Positions 1-12,230 of a stretch of DNA of 64,000 nucleotides are shown here, piece after piece. Within the stretch, counting starts at the first letter, position 1. Each line of letters begins with the position of its first letter. Origin of the DNA: Liolophura sinensis (Eukaryota > Mollusca > Polyplacophora > Chitonida > Chitonidae); assembly GCF_032854445.1 (NCBI RefSeq), contig NC_088301.1, positions 59,594,512-59,658,511 of the forward strand, in the 5' to 3' direction. A program made the translations under genes and the position numbers. The notes under the pieces were generated by a model. The model was not told the DNA's origin. It searched no databases and saw only the letters and a program-made list of their open reading frames with translations.

Positions 1-753
1 ACATAATTAACTGTTATTCCCTCAACAGTAAAAAAGAGAAACAATACACACTCTACATGCATTTCAAACATTTTTAGTTCGTTAAACGCACATCCTTTGA
101 AACTGTTGGAGTCTGATCTATACACAGAAAGCAGTAATTGTAATAACCCTTTAATAGACAGACATTTCCACACTTTCACAGTTAACGCCTTACATGTGAC
201 GTCATACCATGACTCGTAACCAATGATGCAAACTGAATTGAGCACAAATGGTAATACAAGGAAAGTGATTCAGTCAACGTTTGACAAATTGCTCATCCTT
301 GAACATTATCAAAAAAACAAAAAATCTAATTATGCTTTTTCTGGGTTGTATTTATACTGACCTGAAATTTAATATCACTAGTTTTTTATTTGATACCCTA
401 TTTTTACACCAATTATTGTATGTCATCATGGCCTGTATTTATGTTCATGAAGACTTTAACTCTGCAACCAACCCCACCTCAACCCAATCAAGTTTTGCCT
501 AATACTGATTATGTATCTTTAAAGTAATAAAATATGTAATCAAACATAAAATTTAGCAAAAATGTTTACAGCACTGAATATCAGTATATGTAAGTACATA
601 TATTTCAAAAATGAAAGATATGAAGCACAAATCATGGGTAACTGGATGATATAAAATGAACACAACTACCTAGGTCTGTAGGTAAAGTGTAGTTGAGGAA
701 AGCACCTGAAAGTATTATCATCACATTGTACTGACATAGTTGACATTAGGCCA
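1..753. other. Sequence downstream of ALDH5A1
   Basis: AT-rich sequence without a convincing coding exon. It should hold the 3'UTR of the minus-strand dehydrogenase gene, which ends at 754. Short open frames here lack splice support and family resemblance. Confidence 0.6.
385..390 (-). terminator. Candidate polyadenylation signal of ALDH5A1
   Basis: The minus strand reads AATAAA here, about 365 bases past the dehydrogenase stop codon at 754. I saw no other AATAAA on that strand in between. Assignment is by position only. Confidence 0.45.
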
Positions 754-3700
754 TTACACTCCGCCCATACAGACATACTTGATTTCCAAGTATTCATCAA
801 TGCCAAACTTTCCCCCTTCGCGCCCTAACCCAGATTCCTTCACGCCGCCAAATGGAATCTCAACACCAGAGACCACGCCTTCATTGACCCCCACTATCCC
901 CACCTCCAACTTTTCTGCCACCCGCCATATCTGGCTCAAGTCTTTGGAGTAAAAGTAACCTGTTGAAACGAACACAAAAAGGGATACAAACTGTCATAAA
1001 TTATTTTCATAACATTCTAAATAATGCTCGTTACAAAAAGATTTGAGACCATTGGATGTTGCCCTTGTAAAAACACAACAGAGATATATAAACTGGCTTG
1101 TCTCCCCTTGATAGCTTGGCGCTTAAGCAAGACATTCTTTGTTGATGTGCAAGGTCCAAACCACAGGGTCTGGATGGTAATGCATGTGGTGGCAATTTCA
1201 GTCAATTGGCATATCTGTCCATATGAACAAATTATTAATCAAATGAGTACCTTGCCCCAAATCAAGAAACATCTTTCCAGAGTATCGTAGAAATCTTTAA
1301 ATTTTTGTTTTAACCATGTATAGGTACCAAGAAAAATCACAGTTTACACACATTCGCTTTTCATGAAGAATGTAATAATGGGGCCAATGCATACATTACA
1401 ATAATATTGAGAACTGTACTTTAACCATACCTGCCAGACCAGTGTTAACTGAATTTGCCACAGCAAGGGCCTCCTCTTCTGTCTTAAACCTGCAGGTAAA
1501 CAATGACAAAGAGAATCCATTTATTAAGAATAATGTAATAAGGGACATTTGTCTCTATACTTTGGAAAGACATGTAAAACAAATACAGTACCAGTACACA
1601 TAATACCAGTGATCCGATTAAAACATTCTGCCTACAGTATGTTCTGTAATATTTGGTATGATGTATAAATATTTGTTCGACATTGTTAGACAAGCTTAAT
1701 TGTACATGAATGAAGATGAATTCCTAAAAAGGAAATTTTTACAACAATATTACCAGGTACATCAAATTCACAATGATATAAAACAGAGTTTGTACAGATT
1801 TCAGAGTTTTATTCACAAACATGTATTCATAGCAAATTCTTTTCTGGAGTAATGATTATGAGCCTTGTGGTCCTTAAAGTATATGGTTTCAGACACATTG
1901 CACGACACATAATAGGCATATTGTAAGAAAGCCGTCTCACTTGACCACAGGTGCTACTGGTCCAAAGATCTCCTCCTTTAGGCACCTCATCTCGGTTGTG
2001 ACGTCACGCAGCAAAGTTGGCTGGTAAAAGTTTCCCCCCTTTTCATGGAATTTCCCACCAGTGACAACTTTAGCACCTTTAGAAACAGCATCTTGAACAT
2101 GCTCATCCACCTGAGTAGGCAACAATTTTTTTTTGGTCAACAGTTCAGTACAATATCCATGGCATCTCTCCACAAAATGCCATCAGTTCAAGTGTGAACA
2201 TGAAATACATTTCGTGAAATCATACTAACTGAGGAAGCATAGCAATCTCTGTCCGAAAACATAGTGCTATAGACAACTTCTGCACTCTGATATATATCCA
2301 CAGTTGACTGACTTCCCGTCTTTTCATCACCTGTATCACAGAACTGCTTATGACCTTACCTTGGTGAGAGCGGCCTTGTTTATCAGAGGTCCCTGGGTGG
2401 TGCTGCCATCAAATCCATCACCGACGACTAACTCTTTCTCTATGGCTTTGGCAAACTTGTCCACGAACTGGTCATAGATGCCTTCTTGTACCATTATCCT
2501 GTTAGCGCAGACACATGTCTGACGATTGAGAAAACAAACTCTCTGTATACAAGGTTCATCAGAAGTGGAATTACCCAGGACTATTTGAGGGTCCAGATCA
2601 AACACAATTATGGCACTAGAGCACTGTTACAAATGAGCTCAATAGAGAGATGTTCATCTTCCAAGTCCAGTTTCACGAAACCTTTTTACTTTTAAGCAAC
2701 ATCTTTACCATGCTATAGTAGAGAACAACTTAAGGGGTTTTTTTCAAAAAACTACTCCACAATCCATGTTGGACCAAAAAAAAACAAAAAAAAAAAAAAC
2801 ACTACCAGCAAAAGCAATTTATACTGAACGTAGAAAACTTCAGGAAATCACCAGAGGTAAGAAACTGACTGATCGTCCATGCAATACAAACCTTGCCCAG
2901 GAATCTGCCCTTCCATGGAAACTTGTGTACTTTGCATGCAAAATGGTTACATCAACAAAATTGTGACACTAAATCAACCTTTTCTACCTAAAATCTCAGA
3001 GAAAATTGAACTGGAGAATGACAACCACTTTTTGTGAGAAATATGATGTCATTTAATTATGGTTTCCACATAAGCATACATGTTTAATATTTTGATTATA
3101 CGCACACTAATACTCACTAAATCTTTTATCTAAATTGGTAAATCTGAAGTTTGAAGCCTAGATGGATAAAAATCCTCCAATGAGGCTTACCTGTCCCGAA
3201 CATCTAAATTTGCACGCCATAGCACCTGTGATGGCCATGTCCAGGTCAGCACTGTCAAACACGATAAATGGAGCATTTCCCCCTAACTCTAGTGACACTC
3301 GCTTTACTGTGTCAGCAGACTGCTTCAGAAGAATCTACAATGTGAACATATCACAAGATATACAAGTAATAAAGACACACAAACAGACAAAGAGATTTGG
3401 CAAACACAATGTTTTCTCTGTAGATACCATATCTTGGTAGCAGTACTATCCAAATATAAAGCTTCTATCTTAACTTACAATGCAAGTAACAAAGGAATGG
3501 TCATTAAAATGGATAACTTTACTTTACAAATGCAAACAAAAATCAGTTTATGTTGTAATTAAGTGTGTGTGATATTTTTTATTCTGAAATGTGCAATAAA
3601 TGTACTTAATGCAAGATATAAACCATTACACTGAGTTTTACCTTTCCTGTATTGGTCGAGCCTGTGAATGAAATAGTGGCCACCAGGGGGCTACTACACA

Positions 3701-6700
3701 ACACCTTGCCAACTTCAGCGGATTTAGTTCGAGATGACGTCACAATGTTTACAACACCTGGAGGGAATCCTGCCTTGTCTGCCAACTGAAAAAAAATATT
3801 GATGAATTATCCATCAAAAGGTTAGCAATCTTAAACAAAATGCATCTAGTAATGGTTCCACTGGAATTCCTTTTCTGTATTCATTTAAACACTGCGTTCT
3901 ATTACAATGCTCTGGCATTATATTTTGACAAAAAGTATATTTGATGGAATTATTGAAGGCATCATCAGTGAATGATTCTATTTCTGAATGTAACATTAAC
4001 ACACTTTCGACAGCATCTTCAGGTGAGTTCTTTACTAAGCATCCATCTTACCTCTGCTAATGCCAGGGCGGAATAAGGCGTGTCCTCAGCAGGTTTGATA
4101 ACAGTTGTGCAACCTGCAGCAAGAGCTGCACATGCTTTTCTGGTTATCATTGCATTTGGAAAATTCCACTGAAAATGAGAACATAGTGTACTTAAAAACA
4201 CATCAATGCTTAAGAGGCTTAATATTTAAAGGAGAAATGCCTTTATTATCATACTGCATGTTCTCTAGACACAATATTATTGCTATGTTAGCTTGTGAAT
4301 CGCATTAAAAAACTAGCCTATTATTTTAACTAGTTCTACTTAAAACCATTAAAGTTGGGCAGTCTGCCTATCTTTGTCAGGCGCGTGAGTCCTGGTCGTG
4401 TGACGACGATCTGCCCTGATTATGTATTGAAATGCCCTGCAAAGCACTGACAAATTCCTGCATTAGGCCTACCCACTGTGTGCTTTTCCTGAAGCTATTG
4501 TATGAATTAATCTATAATCACCTCTACATGCACACCTCTTAATTTGTAACCTGGATATCATAAAAGTAAAACAGTTTTTCAACAAATATTTTGAAAGATG
4601 CCAGGGTTGTATTAGATCCTGTAAAAGCCTGTACAGCTTAACAATTGGGTGATACGATGACCGATTTTTGCTCGCACACTGAGCCTGCGGGTGAGATGTG
4701 ATCGGAGCTAGAGGCCGCCCTGAAGCATCGTAGCCAATGTAAGGCCTTGTAGCTGTTGTAACATTTTTTCAGTCACATGACGACGAGGAGTCATTAGGTG
4801 TGTGTACATATATAATGTCTTCCTGTGGTAGGGCGAGTTCAAGTCCTGCCACCACTGATGTATCATACCGAAGAAAGATATGACACCGCACATGACACCC
4901 CACCCGGTCATATTATACTGACAAAGGGCCAACCAGCCATGTTTCTTTTTTTAACCTTTCAGTGCTGAGCGCCAAGCAAGGCAGCAACAGGTACCATTTT
5001 TAAAGTCTTTGATATGTCGACCAAACAAGATTGATCCCAAGGTCTCTCGACTTCGATGTGTAGATTCTAACCATCAGAACACCGAAGCAGTCCACAAGTC
5101 ATGTTGCTATGCATAATGGTTGCAGCATTAGAGGAGAGCATAAATACAGAAGAGGACGTAACACAACTGTCAGTGAAATCTAGTTCTAGTGTTGAGAAAA
5201 CTTAGTAGCCTGGTAAAAATCGTGATAAGCACATATTACAGCTCACTGTTTACACAAAAGCTTCAAATGATGAATATACACTTTCATTTACCTGTATTTC
5301 TTTATTTAGTTTATTGATATGCAGGAATGTAAAACATTTATGTTATCTACATGTAAGCATGTCCTAACACTTACAGGTGTGATCATTCCTGCTACCCCAA
5401 TGGGTTGTTTTAAAGCTAGCAATCTCCTTGATTTCATTGGAGTAGGGATCACATCACCGTACACCCGTCTGGCTTCCTCAGCATACCACTCAGCAAAGGA
5501 CGACCCATAATTTACCTCACCTAGAGCCTCAGCAAGAGGTTTACCCTGTTTGAAAGACAGACAGACATCTCATTCTATATGAGTTACCAGCACTTTTGTT
5601 TTCACACAATCCAAACAATGATACTTTACAAGCCTACACACAATGGTATGATCAAAAGCAAAAAAAAAAGATGCTTACAAAGATTTATCTTCCTGTATGA
5701 GATTAACATGCATATTCAATCAATTACTGAATTTACAACTGTTCTCTTAAAGTAATAGTTTGTTTCATGATGTATATGTATTTTATGTTAAACGTGCCAA
5801 AGATCTGAAAAATAAACAATTACATATGATATATCTGTTAATGACCAGGAAATGCATCAGTAACATATTGCAAAATGTCAATTGCAAATTTTTAATGGAA
5901 TTTATTCTAATTACAAACAAAACACTGTTGAACAAACCATTTCGGCTGTTAACAATTTTGCCAACTCTTGTTTGTTTTCTTCGATAAGGTTGAACAGCTT
6001 TCTCAACAAAGCACTTCTTTCCTGATGATCAAACAAAGAATAGTTTTCATTACCTGTCCATATATAATGACATTATAACATATACGTTCATAACAGGCAG
6101 ACATCGGAATAATCACAATTTTCATAATAATTCCAAAACAACAACAACACTGGTGAGAGGTAAGTTTTAATTTATTCAATATATTTGATTGGTGTTTTAC
6201 ACCGTACTCAAGATTATTTCACTTATATGATGGTGGCCAACATTATGGTGGGAGGAAACCAGGCAGAGCCCACCATCCGCAGGTTGCTGGCAGACCTTCC
6301 CACATATGGCGTAAGTATTAATAGCTGTGAGCATTACACATGGCTCATACTCTAACAAACGTCACAGTTTGGTTATGACATTACAAATGCAAATACAACA
6401 AATCTGGTTACATGTTTGTAAATGTTAAATAAATTCTACAATACTAATAATGCTGATCCACTGATAAGATACCTTGGCAGTCGTGTCCTTCCAGGTCTGG
6501 AAAGCTTTGTAGGCAGCATCAACTGCAGACTGGGCCTCTGCTTCCCCCATATCAGGGACTGTGCCTAGCACAGCACCTGTGGACGGATTCACAACTGAAA
6601 CACCACAATGTAAGTGTGTAGCAATAAACTGGAAAAATACAAACTGTATCACTATTAAAATCACCAAAATAGAAAGACATGCTGAGTCAATTCCAATTCA

Positions 6701-8618
6701 TAACAATACCATGACAATTTATACTACGGGCTTTGAATCGCCAAAGGCACCTATTCAATACCTGGCAGTCACAAAACACTCAGGATTTTTAATGTCAATG
6801 GAGAAAGTATTTGTTCTACTGTCTATTTTGAAAATAATACATGATAAAGAATAAATGTGAAGCTTTGCTGTGAAATTCAATTTTTTGTGTAAAAAAATGG
6901 ATAATTTCTCAAGAATTTAATTTTTGGTGGATGCCTACGAGAGCAATTGGACAAGCGATCAGATGATCAGCTCACCCTCAATAGTGGCTCCAGAATCAGC
7001 TGTGACCCATTTCCCATTAATGTAAGCCTTGTCGTGGAGAAAGGAGCTAGCAGATCGCACTCCTTCAGCAGCAGCTGGCACCCGATCCATGGTCACGCGA
7101 ATCAATACTGGCCTCACACTTTTTGGAAAATGCAAGAGGGATGCTAGTGGCAGCCTGGAGCACATTAACTGTCAAAACACAGACAAAATGTCTTTGATAT
7201 CTTCGCCTTCACCACACATTCTTTTTGTTTTGGATTTAACAGAGCAAATTGCAAATGTGAAAATATTTGATCAAACCTAAAATTAGTTAATATCAATTAA
7301 GTTCAATTGATGTTACATGCACACCATTATGCAAAGAAAATTCCACATATTTTACCATCACTTAATCTAATAAACAGAGCCTTTAAAGTGGACCCATTGG
7401 TACATCATAATTTTGACATAATTTGGGATGGTATCGTAAACTTAAAAATGATTGTTAAACTCATTTCAAAATGTTTGAACTACAAAAACTGACCCTTCAG
7501 TTGTAATCAGTTCAAACCAATTCATTTTTCAAGCCTTATGTAATCCATATTACTGCATGTGATTTCATCTGCATTTGAAGGTTAATAACACTGTGCAACT
7601 AGGGCAAGATTAGAATCCTGGAATTAAACTGAATTTTATTGCGTTTATCATGCAAATATTTAGACAAATCGGTATTAATTTGATGTCAGGTAAACTTTTC
7701 CTGACACTGGACAATCACAATAATATGTGATCCCTTATTTGCAAATCTGTTTCATAGCATACCATTATTCTTTAAGTTATCCTACATAATCCTAGTTAAC
7801 AATTGATTCCCACTGACAGCAGCCATCACAATTCACTGAGATTCTGATGTGATTCAAATTCCTGCGAATGCCAGAGTACTGTTGCACATTTAATCTCAGA
7901 ATAATAGATACAAACGGACTATGAATGTCATATGAAAGTGCATTTGTACATTAATGCATGGTAGTACATCTAACAATTCTGACGCAACTTGAAATCTGTC
8001 GAGCAAGTCAGACTATACTTCTTTCCAGTATAGAGAAGCTATAGTTTAAAGTCTAAGGTGCATAATACATGTGGTGAATATACAGGCATAAGTCTCCTAC
8101 ACAGAACATAAGAACAGACGTATTATGACTGCATTCCAGGTTGGGGGTGTGTAACATCAGTCAGGTCTGTTTCAAACATGACAGATATGTCTGCATTTGT
8201 TGATTGCACTCCACTTCGATCGACCTCTCACTCTGGAATTTTAATTTACACTACTTTTATAGAAATGATCAGGTTAAAAATATAGCTTGTCTAGCATGGT
8301 ATGTGTTGGAATCATCTGTACAACAAACTCAGGGTGACATTTCGATTAACTCAACTGTGCTGTCTTCGATACCCTTGCGTACCGGCACCAGGCTTAGCAC
8401 AACAGTTGTCAATTTTACACAGGACCTGACACTCGTACGTTGCTTGAATCGTAACATGCATGGCGCTAAGCCAGTTAGTAAGAAACTGTGGTGATTTGGT
8501 ACAATGGGTACATAGTTGAACCTAATTGTGCCCAAGTCAAAAACTGTTCACACAAACAACAACTGGAATGGTTCCGCGAGATCTCCAGCACACTTACCCC
8601 ATACCAAGTGGCCGCCAT
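754..8618 (-). CDS. ALDH5A1: Succinate-semialdehyde dehydrogenase, mitochondrial (12 coding exons)
   Basis: It oxidises succinic semialdehyde to succinate with NAD+, the last step of GABA breakdown, in the mitochondrial matrix. Coding exons in transcript order: 8618-8598, 7168-6976, 6594-6473, 6021-5938, 5545-5375, 4168-4052, 3785-3642, 3334-3191, 2518-2360, 2110-1941, 1489-1431, 959-754. All introns are GT-AG, phases agree, and 1590 coding bases give 529 residues (human about 535). The Arg-rich, acid-poor N-terminus suits a transit peptide. Family landmarks are WNFP with Asn199, the LELGG loop with Glu300, and GQTCVC with catalytic Cys334 and redox partner Cys336; their spacing equals human Asn205, Glu306, Cys340 and Cys342. 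The C-terminus carries [14 protein letters not shown]. The start at 8618 is inferred from ATGGCGGCC followed by a strong GTAAGT donor in phase with exon 2; an alternative start is the ATG at 7165. Intron 3 holds a SINE fragment and intron 5 an older repeat. Confidence 0.95.
4640..5110. repeat. Old dispersed repeat in ALDH5A1 intron 5
   Basis: This intronic stretch contains phrases typical of a dispersed element I associate with molluscan genomes: a GAGTTCAAGTCC B-box-like motif, a segment about a two-part TATTATACTGACAAAGGGCC, and a trailing run rich in direct CGA and GTC words. Boundaries are not visible and no target-site duplication was found. The family assignment rests on memory of similar sequences. 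Confidence 0.35.
6185..6310 (-). repeat. SINE fragment (3' half) in ALDH5A1 intron 3
   Basis: It begins with the family's signature tail read in antisense, ATTGGTGTTTTACACCGTACTC, and continues through the conserved GGGAGGAAACC, CATCCGCAGGTTGCTGG and CAGACCTTCCCAC blocks. The tRNA-derived head is missing. It is diverged from the intact copy at 13739-14014. Confidence 0.8.
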
Positions 8619-9663
8619 CACTGCCGTGGCAGCTGTCAGGCTGGTATACCGACTAGTTCAAGGCCGCAGATTCGGACCTCCTTGCGTTTGTACACACCGC
8701 TGATTATCATACGACATATTTACATAACTGTCCATGGTTTAAGGCACATGCTTTTACTTTCGCTTAAGTTTCATTTTAATCTGTCAAACATTACGATGTA
8801 CATGTAATGTTATTCGAGTCCTATCGCAGCTAAGCCTGATTTTTTTTGTCGTGTTATGTTGCACAGTCTTATTAATTACTTTAAGGTCTGCCCTTCATAG
8901 AAAATGCATTCTTCGCCAAGTTCTGGGTGTCATGTGCGTCCTCTCGCAACACCATTTTGTAAACTGTTGCAGTAAATATCAGGCCTTCAATTTCCTAACA
9001 GAGCACTGTGCGCAAGCCATTTGAAGACGCACAAAAGGCACGGCGTAAAGCATTTCATCAATATATAAGAAACAATCAGTAACATGCTTTCGTGGTACTC
9101 GCGCTTTCGTTTGATGACCTCTATCAAAACGAATCTGATCCCAGATTCTGGTTATCAATCTGCTAATGCTACAGTATGTTCAACAGTAATTCTTACTTTT
9201 ATTTTTGAAGTTGCCGCTTCGACTCTTGTACTCAAGGTCTTCATACCACAAAAATCCATGGCGCAATATGTTATGGCAACACCATATTATGCAATATAAA
9301 GGACACAGTTCTGCTTTATATATGGCATATATCATATTTATACTATGCTCGCGTTTTACGTTTTTGGTACCTTTCAATCATTCATCCATGAGTCTTTCTT
9401 CTCTAACTCGTCTTGAACCTGCTCACTTGCAAACCGTATGAGGAACTGTCCATGACGTCAGTCGGACACGCGCCATGACGAATGTGACGTCATGTAACTG
9501 CCTCCGTCGCTGCCGGGCCGAGCTAGATCAGTGCATTGCAACATTGTTATACCTTGAAACTATGCTCAGCATTGATACAGTGTTGGGAAACGATGAAAAG
9601 CGTGGGTGGATGTGGACGTGTGACCTGTAGCAATATTATCAATCAGTCCTTAATTATAACCTA
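8619..9663. other. Region upstream of ALDH5A1
   Basis: No coding exon is supported beyond the 5' end of ALDH5A1. The stretch just above 8618 is relatively GC-rich and probably holds its 5'UTR and promoter. The only notable regulatory-looking words are two perfect TGACGTCA octamers near 9453 and 9485. Confidence 0.5.
9453..9492. promoter_or_regulatory. Pair of CRE/ATF palindromes
   Basis: Two perfect TGACGTCA octamers lie at 9453-9460 and 9485-9492, 32 bases apart, about 0.85 kb upstream of the inferred ALDH5A1 start. TGACGTCA is the established CREB/ATF consensus site. Linking them to this gene is an inference from proximity. Confidence 0.35.
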
Positions 9664-10291
9664 AAGCTGAGATTCCTTACATGGGGTAGCGGTATGCGGT
9701 ACGCGGCAAAAATCGAAATAGTTAAAATAAGTTGCAATGATTCCATAGGTACGGTCGCGGATCCGTTTTTTCATGCGGAAACGTATACGGCAAAATCAAT
9801 CGCACCATGTAGCGATCGGTGCGGTATGCGTTTTCAAAACCGGACAGGGTATCCCAAGAAATGACGTCGCTGGTGGGGTGTTTCCCCGACACGTGGTCGG
9901 AACTTGTTTGAATTGTTCTCTGGTTAGACGAAAGTACTGTTGGAATTTTTCTCCATCCAGCTGCAATTCCGAGACCAAGTTTTCGGAAAGCTCCCTGCTG
10001 AGCTCTTTGCCGCAAAATACTGTGGACCCACCATCGGTGTTTTCTCTTTTTACGCTTCTTTAGTTGCAACAACTTATATGACATTGCTATTATGGCAAGG
10101 TCTGAATCTTGCTCTAAAGCCACACGTCGTGAAATGGAGGAATGCGACATGTTTGCTCTGATAAAAACGCACCATGAATGAAAGAAAACGCATAGGTTAC
10201 CGCATAAATGGAATCAGAGAAAGCGCATACCGCATGCGTACCGCGTGCCGTATACCGCAAACCGCATACCGCGTATATGGAATCTCAGCTT
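9664..10291 (-). mobile_element. PIF/Harbinger-type element, decayed and internally deleted
   Basis: The 628-bp unit is bounded by inverted 13-bp ends, AAGCTGAGATTCC on the left and its complement on the right. Just inside each end are many copies of a GCGGTATGCGG-like word (left) and CCGCATACCGC (right). The minus strand encodes the N-terminal part of a Harbinger nuclease-like protein but nothing of its DDE core, so the copy is non-autonomous. A 3-bp target duplication, usual for this superfamily, could not be confirmed at these boundaries. Confidence 0.65.
9722..10150 (-). pseudogene. Harbinger transposase-derived fragment (HARBI1-like N-terminus), frameshifted
   Basis: One frame carries RWWVHSILRQRAQQGAFRK. 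The neighbouring frame then carries LQLDGEKFQQYFRLTREQF. Together they match the order seen at the start of HARBI1-like nucleases (RRWWVRPI...FHTLV..L...YFRMS...F). The frame change between the two blocks and the absence of any downstream catalytic DDE region show this is a remnant rather than a working gene. It lies inside the terminal inverted repeats at 9664-10291. Confidence 0.6.
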
Positions 10292-12064
10292 CTTTGTTTC
10301 GTCCGAATATATAATTAAACTACATTATATATTAAAATGATTAATGAAGTTACATCAATTTTACATCATACATTCATCAATTTTTGATGCAAAGAAGCTA
10401 TGTATTCTTCGAATCTAACGGGGTCATATGCAGACTTCATGTGTATAGTATATCAACACGCGGTCGCACATAGCTGCCACACTATATATATGTGTGTGTG
10501 CATAGCATACATTGTTCGTCCGATGCAGGGCATACATTTTTCCGAAAAACGTTTGTCATGCAGCCAGCGGGAACCCACAAACACTGAAAACCTACCGTAA
10601 ACGTTCGATGAGCTCGGCGGATTCGTCAGTTTCAGTATGAAAAACCCTACGCGCAGAAGTATATGTGTCAGCTATTAATGTCAGATATGAATCTCACCTG
10701 GTGTTCCTTATCCCTTTTGTCTGCTACTCCCCAGGTATACCTACAAAGTCCACTACAGTGCCGCACAGGACACTGTATTATACATACTATGTACACACAT
10801 GGATCTGATCTGGTGCTATAGGTCCTACAAATACGTGTAGATATCACAACGTTTGACCCAGAAAAAAGCTGTTGACGAGCTATATACTGTATGTGTACTA
10901 AAGCCGTATCAGTCTAGCTTCTACGTTGGATAAGACAATGTGCTGTATAGCATGACAATGCAGAATTTAGTACGGTTAGTGTAAGAGAGTAAAGTGTATC
11001 GCAAAATGTTTCGTCAGACATATTAATTGGATGTTTTTATCCAATATATACCAAATATATTCATGATCCGTGTACCACAGAGATATATCTCTGACTAGTG
11101 TACCACATTACATACGTGGCGCGTGAAGATGCAGATATATTTACTTGCAAGATCTTTGATATATGCTGATGAATGCCATGCATGTTTTCTGTGAGGGAAT
11201 CTTCTCTGTTTGAATTTATTTACTTCAATGTTCTTGTCAAAATCCTCTACTGACAACACCATTCACATATCCAGTGATTCGGGAAGATTAATTTCATTTA
11301 ACAAGAAACTATTTCCACTTATATATTTTGATTGCTTCTTTAACTGCAGGAGAGCGTTGACACACGAGCCCTCAATTGACGAGTGGAAGACGGGATGGTA
11401 ATTCAGCTTTATTCCACCAAAGAACGTAAAAAATGGAAACCCCCGAAGCCCATCCTCATAACAACTTAAAGTATAAGTAACTTCATAGTCCTCTATCGGC
11501 CAAAATCACTACACCATCAAAATATATACACCCCAAGACGATGGCCCGTCCCACACCTATCAGATCATCACAGACACCAAACACCAATGTCATGGCAGCC
11601 TTATATAAACTACACGACCTAACTATTCAGAGCACGAACCTATGAAATATTCCTTTAATTTAGCACACTACTATTGACAACATCGTTGCAATATTAAGAA
11701 GATGAATCACACTGAATATAATTGTCATTTATCCAAATGAATGCATTGCTTAAGTTAACGTAATCAAGAAATAATTATGCAAATTAGACAACATTCTTAC
11801 ATCGGGTAAAGCACAATGTAAGTGCCCGACACTTAACGCGACATGAATTCAACCCGGCATAGAACCACATTCCAGCGCTGAAGCAGCTAGTATAAGAACA
11901 ATACCAATTCAGCTGATAAGCTACGCGCAACCACATACAAACATTGGCATATGAACAAACTACGTTGACGTGCCCCAACATAACGTCATACTGAACTATT
12001 GCTAAACGATGACCGTCAGCATTACATGTGGAAGTAACCAAAGTACTTGGGGTAAAACGCCCAT
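10292..12064. other. Intergenic, no gene seen
   Basis: AT-rich sequence with scattered short open frames, none with splice sites or family resemblance. A short TA/TG microsatellite lies near 10480-10500. I see nothing else that can be named. Confidence 0.5.
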
Positions 12065-12230
12065 CTGTTACAGTTAGCGCCTGAGGTTGAGGTGTTCAAG
12101 CTAGATGATCACCCAGTCCAGACCATCCTTTGTCGCAGAGGTCGCGAATCGACTGACGTGACAAAAAAGGACCAAGACTGGGTGATCTAGCCTGGACGCC
12201 GAAGCCAAAGGCGGTAACTGACTTATACAG
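12065..12230. repeat. Imperfect foldback (long inverted repeat, about 70-bp arms)
   Basis: The left arm (from about 12065, TTAGCGCCTGAGG then CTAGATGATCACCCAGTC) is complementary, with a few mismatches and a 3-base indel, to the right arm (GACTGGGTGATCTAG then CCAAAGGCGGTAACTG, to about 12230). About 20 bases separate the arms. It could be a MITE-like foldback or a hairpin transcript. No protein frame is associated. Confidence 0.6.
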
